From NCBI GenBank assembly GCA_947069175.1, contig CAMTDV010000013.1, forward strand, positions 27,655,857-27,719,856: a stretch of DNA of 64,000 nucleotides, read 5' to 3'. This DNA comes from Scalesia atractyloides. Its lineage: Eukaryota > Streptophyta > Magnoliopsida > Asterales > Asteraceae. The notes below the pieces were generated by a model. The model was given only the letters and a program-made list of their open reading frames with translations, searched no databases and was not told the origin of the DNA. Shown in pieces: positions 24,602 through 36,018 of this stretch. Each line of letters begins with the position of its first letter. Position 1 is the stretch's first letter. The position numbers were made by a program, and so were the translations under genes.

Positions 24602-24614
24602 AAGGGGATGAGGA
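24602..24614 (+). other. Polypurine tract of element B
   Basis: AAGGGGATGAGGA directly before LTR 2. It differs by one base from the tract at 12632-12644. Confidence 0.78.
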
Positions 24615-24701
24615 TGTAACACCCTGTAAAAACGTGTCCAATAATATAGCGACACGTGTTAGATTTTTATTTTAAGTCTATTAAAGACTAACAGGGACTA
24701 A

Positions 24702-24967
24702 AAACATCAACATACTCAAACTAAGTCTCTGAGTGATCTTCTGATGTGAACATGCATAAACCAAGCCTCTGAGTGACCATTAATGTCAACATGCTAAAAA
24801 CATAGCCTCTGAGTGACCATTAGTGTCAACATGCTTAAAACATAGCCTCTGAGTGACCATTAGTGTCAACATGCTAAGAATTGGCCTCTGAGTGACCGTT
24901 GTGTCAATATGCCCAGCCTCTGAGTGACATCGGAGTCAACATGCTTACAATGAGCCTCTGAGTGATC
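24702..24967 (+). repeat. Degenerate tandem repeats in U3 of LTR 2
   Basis: Counterpart of the array at 12732-12993, with the same CCTCTGAGTGAC and TCAACATGC phrases. Confidence 0.85.
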
Positions 24968-25466
24968 CTTTACTAAGTCCTAACTCTCATATGTCCCATT
25001 TGTTGGATGAGAGGATTCAATTCTATAAATATGTGAAAGTTGGATAATGGAGGGGTTAAAAGTGTCAACATGTTAATTTATACCTCTGAGTGACCTTTTA
25101 ACGAACTGAGAGCTCGACAATGTCCGGGCATACTCCCGGGTATGCCAAATATTGGTTAAGGAGCTAAATAGGCTAAAAAGTGTTTTAGAAGGTTTTAGAG
25201 GGTTTTATAAGTTAGGGGGCTAAAAGTGTCAAAATGTAAAAGTGGTCTAGGGGCGCTCGTGGGGTGCGATAGGAAAGGCCTGTGCCTCTCGTGGCCCACC
25301 AGAGGGTTGTGTCGACGGAATTTTAACTTAGCCTCCACACAAATTGCCAAAAACCAATGAATTCGAAACTATGGATTCCCAAAGCAGCTATGCCACGTTT
25401 AGGACACTTATAAGCTTCCTCTTACACCCCTTAGCACCTGGCATCACCTCCTTCAAGCTCTCCAAC

Positions 25467-25474
25467 TATAAATA
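25467..25474 (+). promoter_or_regulatory. Candidate TATA box of LTR 2
   Basis: TATAAATA at the position equivalent to 13498-13505. Confidence 0.6.
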
Positions 25475-28087
25475 GGTGCCAAGATTCACCATTTGAACTT
25501 GCACCTTTCTCATTCACAACTCTATCTCCCTCCTCTAGAAGTTCCTAACTGAAAGGAGCATCCAACTTAGTTCTATTGCATTCCAGGAACCTCTTGTAAG
25601 CGTTCCTTCCTCTTGCGTTTTCGTTTATAGGCTTCTATAGCCAAAAGTCAAGCGTTTTACGAAAAACGCCTTGATTTCGGTTAAGACTATTATAGCCCAG
25701 CCATTGTTCGTAATGAACATGGCTAAGTGATCGTAATAAGGTAGGTGTTAGTCCCTATAAAGGGCACCTCCTGAAAATCACGTTTGCTAGACCAATTGAA
25801 CGGGTCAAAGTTATGATATTAAAAAGTCAAACAGGCCATTTTCGGGAAAAATCATAAATTGATCCTATATATGTTATGAAACCTGTTTTGACACTTAAAC
25901 AAGTTGGTAATAATTATTAGAACATGTAAGAACATGTTCGGCTTGTCAATTTCAGTTCTAGGATCGGTTCGCAATTGAAAGTCGCGAAGTATTACTTCTG
26001 CTTTGACTTTCGATTCTGACCCGATTTAGATTAATTAGATACGATCTAAAGTTTCATTATGATCGTAATAAACTGTAGCATAACCCTCTGAGGTTATATT
26101 ACATGATCATAATCAGAATCTGAGTTTATGCACAAGTTCCGTAATTATGCCATTTTGACTAAAATGCTATTTTTGCATAAAAAGTGATTTAAATGATAAT
26201 GAACTGGAGAATGAGTTTTTACTGATATAATATTATAAGTAGGATTATTTTAAACGTCAAAATAGATTATAAACTGAGTTCATAAACAAGTCCTTGTATT
26301 ATGTCGATAAATGACGGTAGGGCCCTTTGGCTTATAAAATTGTTTTAATCACATCTTTTCAAAGTAAATCTTTTATCTACTGATATTTTATATTAAATAA
26401 CATATCTAAGACTTGATAATCTGATCATCACATCAGTTTTCATTAATCATCGCATAAATCATCATTTTTCGACATAAGCGTCGTTTCGGCGCATAGTATG
26501 GTTTTAAACCATATTTACCAACCACGACTTATTACCTACTGTTTTAAAACTTATTTTAAATATTTTTACAGTAGGTATATGATATGAACTCAGAATCCCA
26601 AATAATTTATAAACTATGTGTAAAATGACCAAAATGCCCATTCGGTGCATAGTTTGGTCATAAAAGATAAATTACACATGTAATTGATATCCTACTGATA
26701 TTATATCATAAATAAGTTATTTTTACAGAATACTTATAGTTATAACATTAAATTATATCCAAGTTCCTCTTATACGATGTGAAATTACCGAAACACCCTT
26801 ATGAGGTATAGTTTCACTTTAAAACCATAACGGGCATTAAAGTTGATATCCTACTGATATTACAATTTATTTAAAATATAATGGCATATAGAACTTGTCC
26901 ATAACTTATCCGGTTACCAGATACCGCTAATATGCGTACGGTTAAGTATATGTAACTAGTTTACGGAAATTAACCGAAACGGGTCTAACCATGTCATTTA
27001 AGTTTCAAAATCCAGAATGTTTATAGTTTACCCATATTATGCAAGTCAAAGTACTTGTCAGGTTTAAACTACATTCTATCCAATCGTCGTTTAATCTAGC
27101 ATTATACGTTTTGATCAAGTACGCTACTCGATCTAAGTTATGACTTAAATAAGACCGTTAGTATTTAATTGGTTAGCTTATGCCATAAGAGACTTGCCGG
27201 TAAATGCTATCTGCACTTAGTACTTTTGTATACGACTGAGTTAATAAATCTTGCGTTAAACAAAGAATAGCTCAGGTAAATACTCTCGACTTATTTCCCC
27301 TATACGGGCTTTGGTTACGGTAAATTATTACCGCTTGGTCAGAAATGGGATCAATCGAATGCCGGATTTTGGCTAGTAAATCCGCATATTCCGTTTTAAT
27401 CAGTTTTGTTTGATAACTTAAACATCGGGGGTTAACTACCGTTTCATGGATATCCTCGGCTCATTACATTAGATAATGGCCACGACCTTAGCGCGGGGTG
27501 TAGGCATACACCCGACAGACGCTCAAATGCAACTACCCACACTTGTTGGGGATAACTCCTTCGTGAGTTCATAAGTGGTGTGTACGTTAATTATGTCTCG
27601 GTTTTTGTACTAGACCCTGTATGTATGGACAAACATGTGAATCTGTTAACAAGGTTGCAAGGTCAACTTTCCCAAGTTATAAAAGATTTTGTGATGATAC
27701 GCACCTAAACATTTTATTTAAATGATTTCAAAATGAGTCAGTTGGGTGTATTTACCAGCGAAGCTGACGTATTTTCAAAAGACTAATTTTACAGGTACAA
27801 TACGAAAATAGGCTGGAAGTGCTCGTAGTGATAAGAGTATCTTGCAAATCCTAAGATCTGCCCAAAGTCTGTTGACATTCTTTCTTTGTACATTTATGAT
27901 CCGCATGTGGATCTTCTATTACGAGCATGTATATTATTTTGTATTTCGAACATTTGGTTTGTAATAGTAATTTAAATCCAAGAATTTTCGTTGTGCTGTG
28001 TTCAATTGACCATGATGATATCAACTTTACGTCATGATATTCCCCACCCGGCCCACCGGTGATTGGTAGAAAATACGGGGTGTGACA

Positions 28088-28607
28088 GTTCTGTTCGGGC
28101 TACACCGTTATTCGGGATAAAGAAAAAACATGTTAACAGTACCATTAGACCTGGCAAGTCTTGTGGACCCATTGCAAGACCTTCATCTGTTGGTTTGCCT
28201 GGGAAGCCTGTTTCTTTGTTTTTGCCCAGGAGTTTTCGCTTCAGGGACCCGTAATCTTTTATTTCGACACAGCCCTACACCTATCGCTTCTCTTATGGTT
28301 ATAGAAACATTAGGAATTGACCTGCAACCACATTCTATTTTAGCTTACCAAGGGGTCTAATGAATCGGGTCAACCTACAATTGAATGGCTTATTGCTTGG
28401 TGCTACCATTTATTGAAAGATGCAACTCGGAAAAGTTATGACTTGTTGGCGCATCAATTTCCTTTTCAACTTGAGGACCAGTCTGATCTCCAGGCAGGAT
28501 GTAGTGATACAAACCCGTGGGTCAACCCACGTCTTGTGAGCAGCTCCAGCTGGGTATTTGACCCATTTAACTTTAGTGGGAATGTGTTTTGGGGGGACCA
28601 GTTCTGA
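28088..28607 (+). pseudogene. Unidentified coding remnant next to LTR 2
   Basis: Not recognised. Protein-like phrases run on the plus strand in three successive frames: KSCGPIARPSSVGLPGKPVS (about 28150-28210), TLGIDLQPHSILAYQG (28305-28355), then TIEWLIAWCYHLLKDATRKS continuing to NPWVNPRLVSSSSWVFDPFN and a stop at 28607. The last segment starts without an ATG. The composition (Trp, Pro, Asn-rich) looks like real protein rather than noise. It may be an exon or gene fragment truncated by the retrotransposon array. Alternative: chance open frames. Confidence 0.3.
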
Positions 28608-29555
28608 AATTAAAACTTAAAAAGAAAAAATATAAAAGAAAAACCTTAGCTGCCATAGGATTTGTTAACTTTTATCAGTGTTATAATTACATATAAAGTT
28701 TGTTTACCAACAGACACATACATTCGGTCCTACACACACTGATACATATCTAACGAACCTAACGGGTTAAATTAACCCATTTCCTGCTGATCATCCCAGA
28801 CCCATGACCCAAATAATTGCAGTTCTAACCCAGTCGAAGGACCCAATTAACGGCCGCTCTAATCAAGGGGGAAACTAACGTAATGTGGGGATATGAAAAT
28901 GGGCGGTTACTTAGTATTTTGTGTCTTTAAATAAGCTGTTTAATGAAGGTGAGAATAAGTTATCGAGCTTAATTTTTTGGTTTGTTTGTTTGTTTTCTAT
29001 ATTGGAGGCTTGCTATCTCGAATCGGCTAATCCTGCTGTTTCAACTTCAGTTAATAATAATATCAACCTTTTGATTTGGAGTGTCTATCACATACACCCA
29101 GAGAAGTAAGAAAGGATAACATGACAATACATTTTCGTGAGTTTTTTAATTGTTTATTATTATTCTTACTGATTACAAAAATATCCTCAATATAAAAAAA
29201 ACTTTACAAAATAAAACATAACCATTTTATGCGGTGTGGTCAAGGGTGATCTCAATTATGTTCTTTAACAACGGAAAAAGAAACAAAAATAATTTACTTA
29301 CTATTATTATTATTATAATTAATAATTATCAATAATAATATTGAAAATGTTAAAAATATTATAAAAAAATAAATTAAAAAAAGGATACTATTAACGAAAA
29401 AACAAGAAAGCAGAAATTTGGTCATGAACTAGGATGCTCATAGTAAACTAGGTAAACAATCTCAACCTTTTCCCCTTGTATTATCTTGATCCAAAAGGCT
29501 CTAACTTCTATAACTAATTGCTCTATTGTTCCTCAAACTTACCACATAAACAAAC
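28608..29555. other. Intergenic region upstream of the GDSL gene
   Basis: AT-rich DNA with short A/T runs and TTATTA repeats at 29280-29390. No gene or clear transposon is seen. A core promoter for the GDSL gene must lie here, but no box stands out. Confidence 0.4.
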
Positions 29556-29810
29556 ATGGCCATGGAACTGAGAGCTCGAAAACGCCGTGATCTATGTAGC
29601 AGTTTTTAGTGTGCTTACAACATCCACAAACGGTGCACCAATATTTATATTTGGTGACTCGACGATGGATGTAGGCACAAACAACCATGTGGAGAATTGC
29701 AGTGCGAGAGCCGATCACCCATACTATGGGATAGATTATCAAGGGTCCCAAGCAATTGGGAGGTTCAGCAATGGTTTCAGCACCGCTGACACTATTGGTA
29801 AGTAGAGGTT

Positions 29811-30471
29811 GATAAGTTTCAACTTCGGAGAGATAGGGCGAGTTTATAGTTGTTAGTAGCGAATATCAGACGATAGCGACAAGTTACCTATACTCTACGT
29901 AGCGATAGCGATGAAATAACAGCGCTATTTTACGTTTAGCGATACACTAAAAGATAATTTTAGAAATGTTTTGTGTGTATTTTGACACATTTATCAAAAT
30001 AAGTTGTTTTCATATGTATATTACAAAAATTCTGCTATTGACATATATTATCGCTATTTGTATTATAACAAAAAAAGCTATAATCCCATTATTTGCACGC
30101 TATGGAGGCGCCAAAATCAGGTTGCGAGGGATAATCGCATGATAAGTTTCAACTTCGGAGAGATAGGGCGAGTTTATAGTTGTTAATAGCGAATATCAGA
30201 CGATAGCGACAAGTTACCTATACTCTACTAGCGATAGCAATGAAATAACAGGCGCTATTTTACGTTTAGCGATACACTAAAAGATAATTTTAGAAATGTT
30301 TGTGTGTATTTGACACATTTATCAAAATAAGTTGTTTTCATATGTATATTACAAAAATTCTGCTATTTTATAGACATATTATCGCTATTTGTATTATAAC
30401 AAAAAAAGCTATAATCCCATTATTTGCACGCTATGGAGGCGCCAAAATCAGGTTGCGAGGGATAATCGCAT
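29811..30471 (+). repeat. 330-bp tandem duplication in intron 1 of the GDSL gene
   Basis: 29811-30140 and 30141-30471 are near-identical copies, each starting GATAAGTTTCAACTTCGGAG and ending GGGATAATCGCAT. Differences are few (single-base indels and a small rearrangement near 30365). Each unit is rich in GCGATAGCGA and AGCGC words, reminiscent of a nonautonomous DNA transposon, but no terminal repeats are proven. Confidence 0.92.
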
Positions 30472-31582
30472 CGCCACTCTAAGCTATTTAACAAGACTGA
30501 GCGAGTTGTTTTAGAGTACTTTTATCTCGGGTCAAGCTAGATCTTAATCTCAAAGAAAGCGATATTTGAAACGGGACAAAATATATTGAAAAAATTATAT
30601 TATTACTGAAACAATATAACTTCTGTAATCGTCTTGTACACGTGCAGTTCAACTCTGGGTGGCTATGATCTCAGTCCGCTGCCATATCTAGCACTCGTTG
30701 AGGATGGGTCTAACTTCACAAGAAAGATACTTCATGGAGTTAACTTTGCTTCAGGAGGTGCCGGCCTAGCTAAAGCGATCAATCAAGGTTTTTTACGTAA
30801 GTCTCTTTTCTGAAAAGAAAATGTTATACAGCAGCTCGGGTTTGTAATCTATCGTTTAACATAGGTATGACATGTCGTTGGGCCCGTCACAAATTTTATG
30901 AGTATCTGACACTGTTTATGAGTCCTGTTTCAAACACAACAAATTTATGACATCAAGCGAATTACATATAGGGAAAAGTAGTATCTACGGAAGATCAGGT
31001 CCAACAATTTGCAACAGTTCGAGGAAACATAACAGCATTACTTGGAGGGACTAAAGGTGATCATCTACTTAGAAAGTCCATGTACATCTTCAGCATCGGA
31101 AGCAACGACCTCATGACCTACATATTCACTAAGCCTATGACTCCCGAGCAGTCGTGATCAACCTTACCGACACCTATGCCATCCACCTAAAGGTTCCTAT
31201 ACTCCTAAATTGCTCTATATACAAAAAACTAAATTTTGTTATTGTGTTGTATTTATTGTGTATTTTGAAATGGCAGAACTTATATAGTTTAGGGGCAAGA
31301 AAGTTTGGGATAATAAGTATTCCACCACTCGGGTGTTGTCCACTTGCACGTTCATCGACTCCTGGTGGTGTTTGTGACGATGATTCAAATAATTTGGCTA
31401 GAGCGTGTCACACCTCATTTGACAACCTTTTAAAAAAACTTGAGCTCTACGCTCAAAGGATTCAAATACTCACTTGCGAACACATACAATATGACTATGA
31501 ATGTCATTACCAAACCCATTGGTAACCATAAATTTTCTTTTTACCTTTAATATATTTAACTTCCATGAGCAGCCAAGCGTCC

Positions 31583-31815
31583 AGAGGTGGCAATAGTGCA
31601 ATACAACCTGTTTATATGAAAACATGTCAATACGAGTTGTATTTGTTATTTATTGGATAAGAGATCAAACCCGTAAATTAGGATTTTATCGTATTTAATA
31701 CATTAACTATTTTACAAAAAAAAAACAAAAAAACAAAAGACTGTTGACACTTTGACATGTTTTGACCGGAAACCCGCCTTGACCCGTTACCCAACCAGCC
31801 TGTTTTGCCACCTCT
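31583..31815. mobile_element. hAT-like MITE in intron 4 of the GDSL gene
   Basis: 233 bp with terminal inverted repeats AGAGGTGGCA and TGCCACCTCT. The flanking 8-mers AAGCGTCC (31575-31582) and AAGCTTAC (31816-31823) agree at 6 of 8 positions, as expected for an old hAT-type target duplication. No coding capacity. Confidence 0.65.
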
Positions 31816-32230
31816 AAGCTTACCAGAAGGGATGTTCTTACATGATGATGACACGTTTTCAGGGTTCAAAAATATCACATCTGCATGTTGTGCCGATCCG
31901 ACAATACTAGGAATGCCATGCCAGAAAGGAGCGCAACTTTGCAAGATTCGGGACGATTATTTATTCTGGGACGCATTTCATCCAACTCAAAAAGCCTCCA
32001 AATTGGCAGCTAACGTATTGGTTACTAGCCAAGATCCAAATTTTATGTCTCCGATAAATTTTGGCAGTTTGAGAAACGCTTGATCAGAAGTTCGTTACAT
32101 GCATCCCATGCACATTATGTCATTATGTACCAATTGTATCTATCATTCCCAAATAAACTACACCAGAACTTGGCTGTCACCGTATTCAATATTTTATCAA
32201 TAAAAGTTAACAACAATACATTAATGAATG

Positions 32231-34546
32231 TTAATTAGAGGACACAAACTTTTTAACTGCTTCACTAGATTGATGAGCAAAGTACTTTTGCCTAAGGAAT
32301 ACATATGGATATCCTATAACAGATAGAGCATGTGCTGGTTTTGAGAAGGAAAGTATTTCGTACCAAACTCGCTTGTCTCCGTCCATCTCAATTGCAAACC
32401 GCTCTTCTCCAGACTGGTTTCAATAAAATTTAAATGAGAAAGTCGAGTCAGAAGTCAACATAACGGTTATTAGAAATTCTAAAAAGAAATAAATTAACAG
32501 AAAGACAAATTGATACTGTCACTCCTGTAATTAAGCCTACAACAATCACGTCTAATTGGTTTTTTCAGTATTTTTATAAAAAATCACATTTATCCACAAT
32601 GAAGTCACATTTTTTTCATCTGACTTCAGATTTATTTGTATTCTTTTATAACCATTGATTTTTCACTATTTTTGTTAAAAAAAAATAACCATCGGTTTTT
32701 TGCTATTTTTATACAAAAAAAAAGAGTAAAATGCCATTTTCGTCCTTGAGGTTTGGCCACTTTTGCGACTTTCCTCCAAATCTTGTCATTTTCATCCAAC
32801 TCGTTGACTCCATCCATTTTTCTTTGTTAAAGGAGGGGCATTTCCGTCTTCTTAGACATTTTTTATTAAAATAAAAAACACTATAAGAAAGAAAGATTCA
32901 CCTCTGTTGACTTTCCCCCCACCCAAACCCTTTAATCATCACAAAAAAAAATGTATAAAAAGAGGAAAATACCCCTGACTTAGCGTCAAAATGGATGAAG
33001 TTAACGAGCCGGATGAAAATGGCATAATTTGAAACCCTTTGGATTCAGATGCGGAAAAACAAACCTTTGGACGAAAGTTACAAAAGTGGCCAAACCCCAG
33101 GGACGATTATCATAACAGGGTACCCAATTAACATCTCCTTCATGATACCCATTCTGATTCTATCAGTTTTGTTATTTAACATGACGATACGAAGATGCTC
33201 AATACTAACAAACATAAAAGTTTTTTTACGTAGTAAAATTGCAAAACATTTTTCACCAAACCAAATGAAAAATATTAGATACGCAAAACAAGAAGCACAA
33301 ACCAGCAAGTGTCCGCTGAGAGTGCCACCACCAAAACCAAAAGACGCAACGTTCATTTTACGGCTTTTCGTTTCGTTAACATAAACAACCTGCAAAGGCA
33401 TCCTGACCCAAGGAAAGAACTCCTTCACACAAACACAAAACTTCATCCCATTTTCGATTGGTGTCTTTGGATCAACAAACGCCCAACTCAATCCAAAATG
33501 CCTACCAAAAACCACAATCAGATTTTTATTTCTTTCAGTATTATCAGATTCAAAAGAAAATTTGAGAAATATGCAAACAAACCTCCAAGTTTTGAGAGCA
33601 GTTTTCCCTTTTTCATATGCATCAGGTCCTGAACCCACCATGATTTTTGAATGATTGATTACAAATCCATCTTTTGAAAGCTCTTTATCTTCTTTAAGTA
33701 TAGACCATGGCTTTGCAGTAGCTCCTCTGTACATACCATCATAGTTAAAGGTACCTGACCTGATGCAAATAGTCCACAACACATTAGAAACAAACGTGTG
33801 TTGTTAGAAATACACCACCCTTGTTAAGTGTACAGCAGCCCACATGTCACATCATACTGACCGTATGGGTCATACAGTCTTTGTGACAGGGTGAAAAAAG
33901 GTCATACAGGCCATATGAGTTTGTCAACGGCCACAACAGTTTCTTTGTCAGTCAAAACATCATACGGCCCGTATGATTTGGCCCCATGTGACCATTTCTC
34001 ACCAAGTCATGCGGCCCATGGCGTCCATATTCTCCTTGTCATATAGCCCGTGTGACAAGTTGACGTCTGAACAGTGTGTAAGTCGTAGGAGGGTCAATCG
34101 TGTCAGGTTGGCGGGTTAAAACGTGCAACCCAAACCCACCCCATATTATTATTTGTGTCAAAGATTTTAACCCTAACCTGCACACACATAAATTCAGATA
34201 ACCTCTTTTTTAAATGAGTCATACATGTTGACAAGTTATAAGCGGGGTTGTAAGCTCGATAACATGTTTAACATGAGTGTGACAAGTAGAAAATACGGTG
34301 TGTCAAAACTAACACTAATATGACTAACCATGTAAAATGAAAACACAAAACAAATACATATTAGGTCATCCCGAACCCGACCTTTTTTAATACGGTCAAC
34401 CCGAACCCAATCCGTTGTTTTATGGGTCAAACCTAAGTGGTGTTTGTTTATCCGTCTCCAAACAGACACACCTAGTGAAATTAGGGTTTCTGAGGATGAA
34501 TAATTCCGTTACAGCAATCAGTAAATCACAGTATAACTAGAACAAA

Positions 34547-34600
<54 letters not shown>

Positions 34601-34726
34601 TATATATAATTTTGAGAACTGAAATGGAAGCACAAAGTAAAGTAATTAATAATAACTTAAATCTCACTTGTTAATGCAATCTTTCTGCTCTTTGGGAGAG
34701 GGGCGAGTCCAAGACAAGAACACCAT
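32231..34726 (-). CDS. UPF0548 / DUF1990 domain protein, four exons, intact
   Basis: Exons on the minus strand: 34726-34668, 33759-33583, 33501-33303 and 32413-32231. All have GT-AG borders with matching phases (2, 2, 0) and join to 618 nt, a 205-residue protein with no internal stop. It starts MVFLSWTRPSPKEQK. DUF1990 hallmarks follow: NYDGMYRGATAKPWSILKED, VGSGPDAYEKGKTAL, FGLSWAFVDPKTP, PLQVVYVNE, FGFGGGTLSGHLLSGEERF and YPYVFLRQKYFAHQ. Domain and length agree with the single-domain plant UPF0548 proteins as I remember them (the Arabidopsis At2g17695 type). The biochemical function is unknown. It is the only undamaged gene seen in the window. It converges on the GDSL gene with about 150 bp between stops. 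Introns 1 and 3 (each about 900 bp) carry repeat insertions. Confidence 0.92.
32733..33111. mobile_element. MITE-like inverted-repeat element in intron 3 of the DUF1990 gene
   Basis: The left end reads CGTCCTTGAGGTTTGGCCAC and the right end is its inverted counterpart with a few changes (GTGGCCAAACCCCAGGGACG). Inner arms also pair: CATTTTCATCCAACTCGTTG with its inverted form near 33000. About 380 bp with long imperfect terminal inverted repeats and no ORF. Exact ends and target duplication are not resolved. Confidence 0.65.
33840..34110. repeat. Palindromic-word block in intron 1 of the DUF1990 gene
   Basis: Reiterated CATACGG..CCGTATG words: CATACTGACCGTATG near 33853, CATACAGGCCATATG near 33903, the perfect palindrome CATACGGCCCGTATG near 33962, and CATATAGCCCGTGTG near 34040. 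Probably a fragment of an inserted LTR-type repeat. Confidence 0.6.
34550..34609. repeat. (AT)n microsatellite in intron 1 of the DUF1990 gene
   Basis: About 60 bp of AT dinucleotides with one interruption, about 60 bp from the exon 1 donor. Confidence 0.95.
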
Positions 34727-35964
34727 AATTTGTATCGAACAATTTCGATTTTGATTGCATAAATTGAATGATCAAAGTGTCAACGAACTGATGAATCCGA
34801 CATATATAGGTTCAATTTTGAGGTTACGTAGCAGGGTTTCTGATATGAGAACCTTAAAATCAATTGAGATGGGATATTGAATGGCCGCGGTGGTCCGGGT
34901 CGGGTCAAACGGATTTGCCGTCAAACTTCAAACTGATTTGTTCGGATTTTAAATTTGTTATCAAGTAGTTTTATGTTCAGTTCGCGTTACAGCACCTAAA
35001 TCGAATATTGTTCAATCTGATAACATGTATGTTTTTCTATCGGTTACATGTATATACTACCCATAATAAGATCTTAACAAAAATTACATTAAGATGTAGA
35101 TAAAAATACGTTAGTAAAAAAATGTTAAAGTTTATGAACTATGGAGTAACTTTATTAAAAATAAATTACAAAAATCATCATTTATGTTAACACTATATTG
35201 CAAAGTGTGTCATTTGTTTTCAAAAATTATAAAGATGTAATCGATGTTTGCAAATCACTGCATATTATGTCTTTTAACCCTAACTCAATTAGTTTTATGG
35301 TTAAATCAAGGTAGATTGATAATTTTATTCATTTATTTAAAAACTATTTATAAATAAAACAAGAATCGAATTCTGAAACATTAAAACCATATATATAAAA
35401 TGATAAATCCTCTCTCTCTCTCTGGTTCTTTGTTCACACCATAAACCACCACGTTTACCACCACCTACCACCACTGCCATCATCGCCTTCCTCCACCTTT
35501 CATGTTTTTAACAGATAAAGTGTGTATAATAACAAGTTTAATCGTGAGTATGTGATTTTAGTATAGTATACATGTTGTACCCAAAGTGCGTAAAACGGTA
35601 AATGAGATCGAGTATACTCACGGCTTGCATAGTAAATCATGCGTACGTGAGTTGATGCGTTTGAGTGTTTGGAGAACTGCTGAGTTATCCTACAAGGATA
35701 AACAAGGCGTATGAGTTTGACGGATTTTAGATTCGAAATGCAAATGCAAGAGGGTTACTTGGTAGGAAAATACATAAAATTATCTTGACAAAACACCTAA
35801 GTTTGGACACCATAACTAAGTGTTTTTCATAGGCACAAATTCGTCTATTGCAAGTCCAATCGTGAGGAGTTTTATCCAAGATGTTATAACCATAATCCTC
35901 TTGACATCGAACCATGAATTAGGTTAGTGTCTTAGTGGTTATTTGTTAATTTATAGATTATTTA

Positions 35965-36018
<54 letters not shown>

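Larger units (their letters stand above)
12645..28087 (+). mobile_element. Chromovirus (Tekay/Del-like) retrotransposon, element B, with nested solo LTR
   Basis: Complete structure: LTR, PBS, extra ORF, gag, protease, RT, RNase H, integrase with chromodomain, PPT, LTR. The pol order and a chromodomain after integrase place it in the chromoviruses. The long LTRs and gag/pol style fit Tekay/Del, which is my inference. All frames carry stops or frameshifts. Internal length is about 8.5 kb, of which 1.7 kb is a nested Athila solo LTR. The right flank after 28087 begins GTTCT. No matching left target duplication is expected because the left side is copy C. Confidence 0.88.
24615..28087 (+). repeat. 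Chromovirus LTR 2 (3' LTR of element B)
   Basis: 3473 bp, starting TGTAACACCC and ending GGTGTGACA. Collinear with LTR 1, with scattered substitutions and small indels. GC-rich inverted words lie at 25250-25306. Confidence 0.92.
29556..32083 (+). pseudogene. GDSL esterase/lipase, five exons, multiple single-base frameshifts
   Basis: Plant GDSL (SGNH) hydrolase, normally a secreted serine esterase. Inferred exons: 29556-29797, 30648-30796, 30972-31192, 31277-31521 and 31863-32083, all with GT-AG borders. The SGNH blocks are all visible: FIFGDSTMDVG with Ser codon 29659-29661, VNFASGGAG, SIGSNDL with Asn at 31104-31106, and WDAFHPTQ with His at 31979-31981. Exon 4 has SLGARKFGIISIPPLGCCP. A short hydrophobic stretch before the GDS block is a probable signal peptide. 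The frame breaks near 29580, 30656, at the exon 2/3 join (about 30975), near 31153 and near 31465, each by about one base. Intron 1 has a tandem duplication and intron 4 a MITE. Either a young pseudogene or a gene with sequence errors. Confidence 0.85.

Noticed and set aside
33309..33632. Plus-strand open frame antisense to DUF1990 exons 2 and 3
   Set aside because: Shadow of the conserved minus-strand exons, with no homology of its own.
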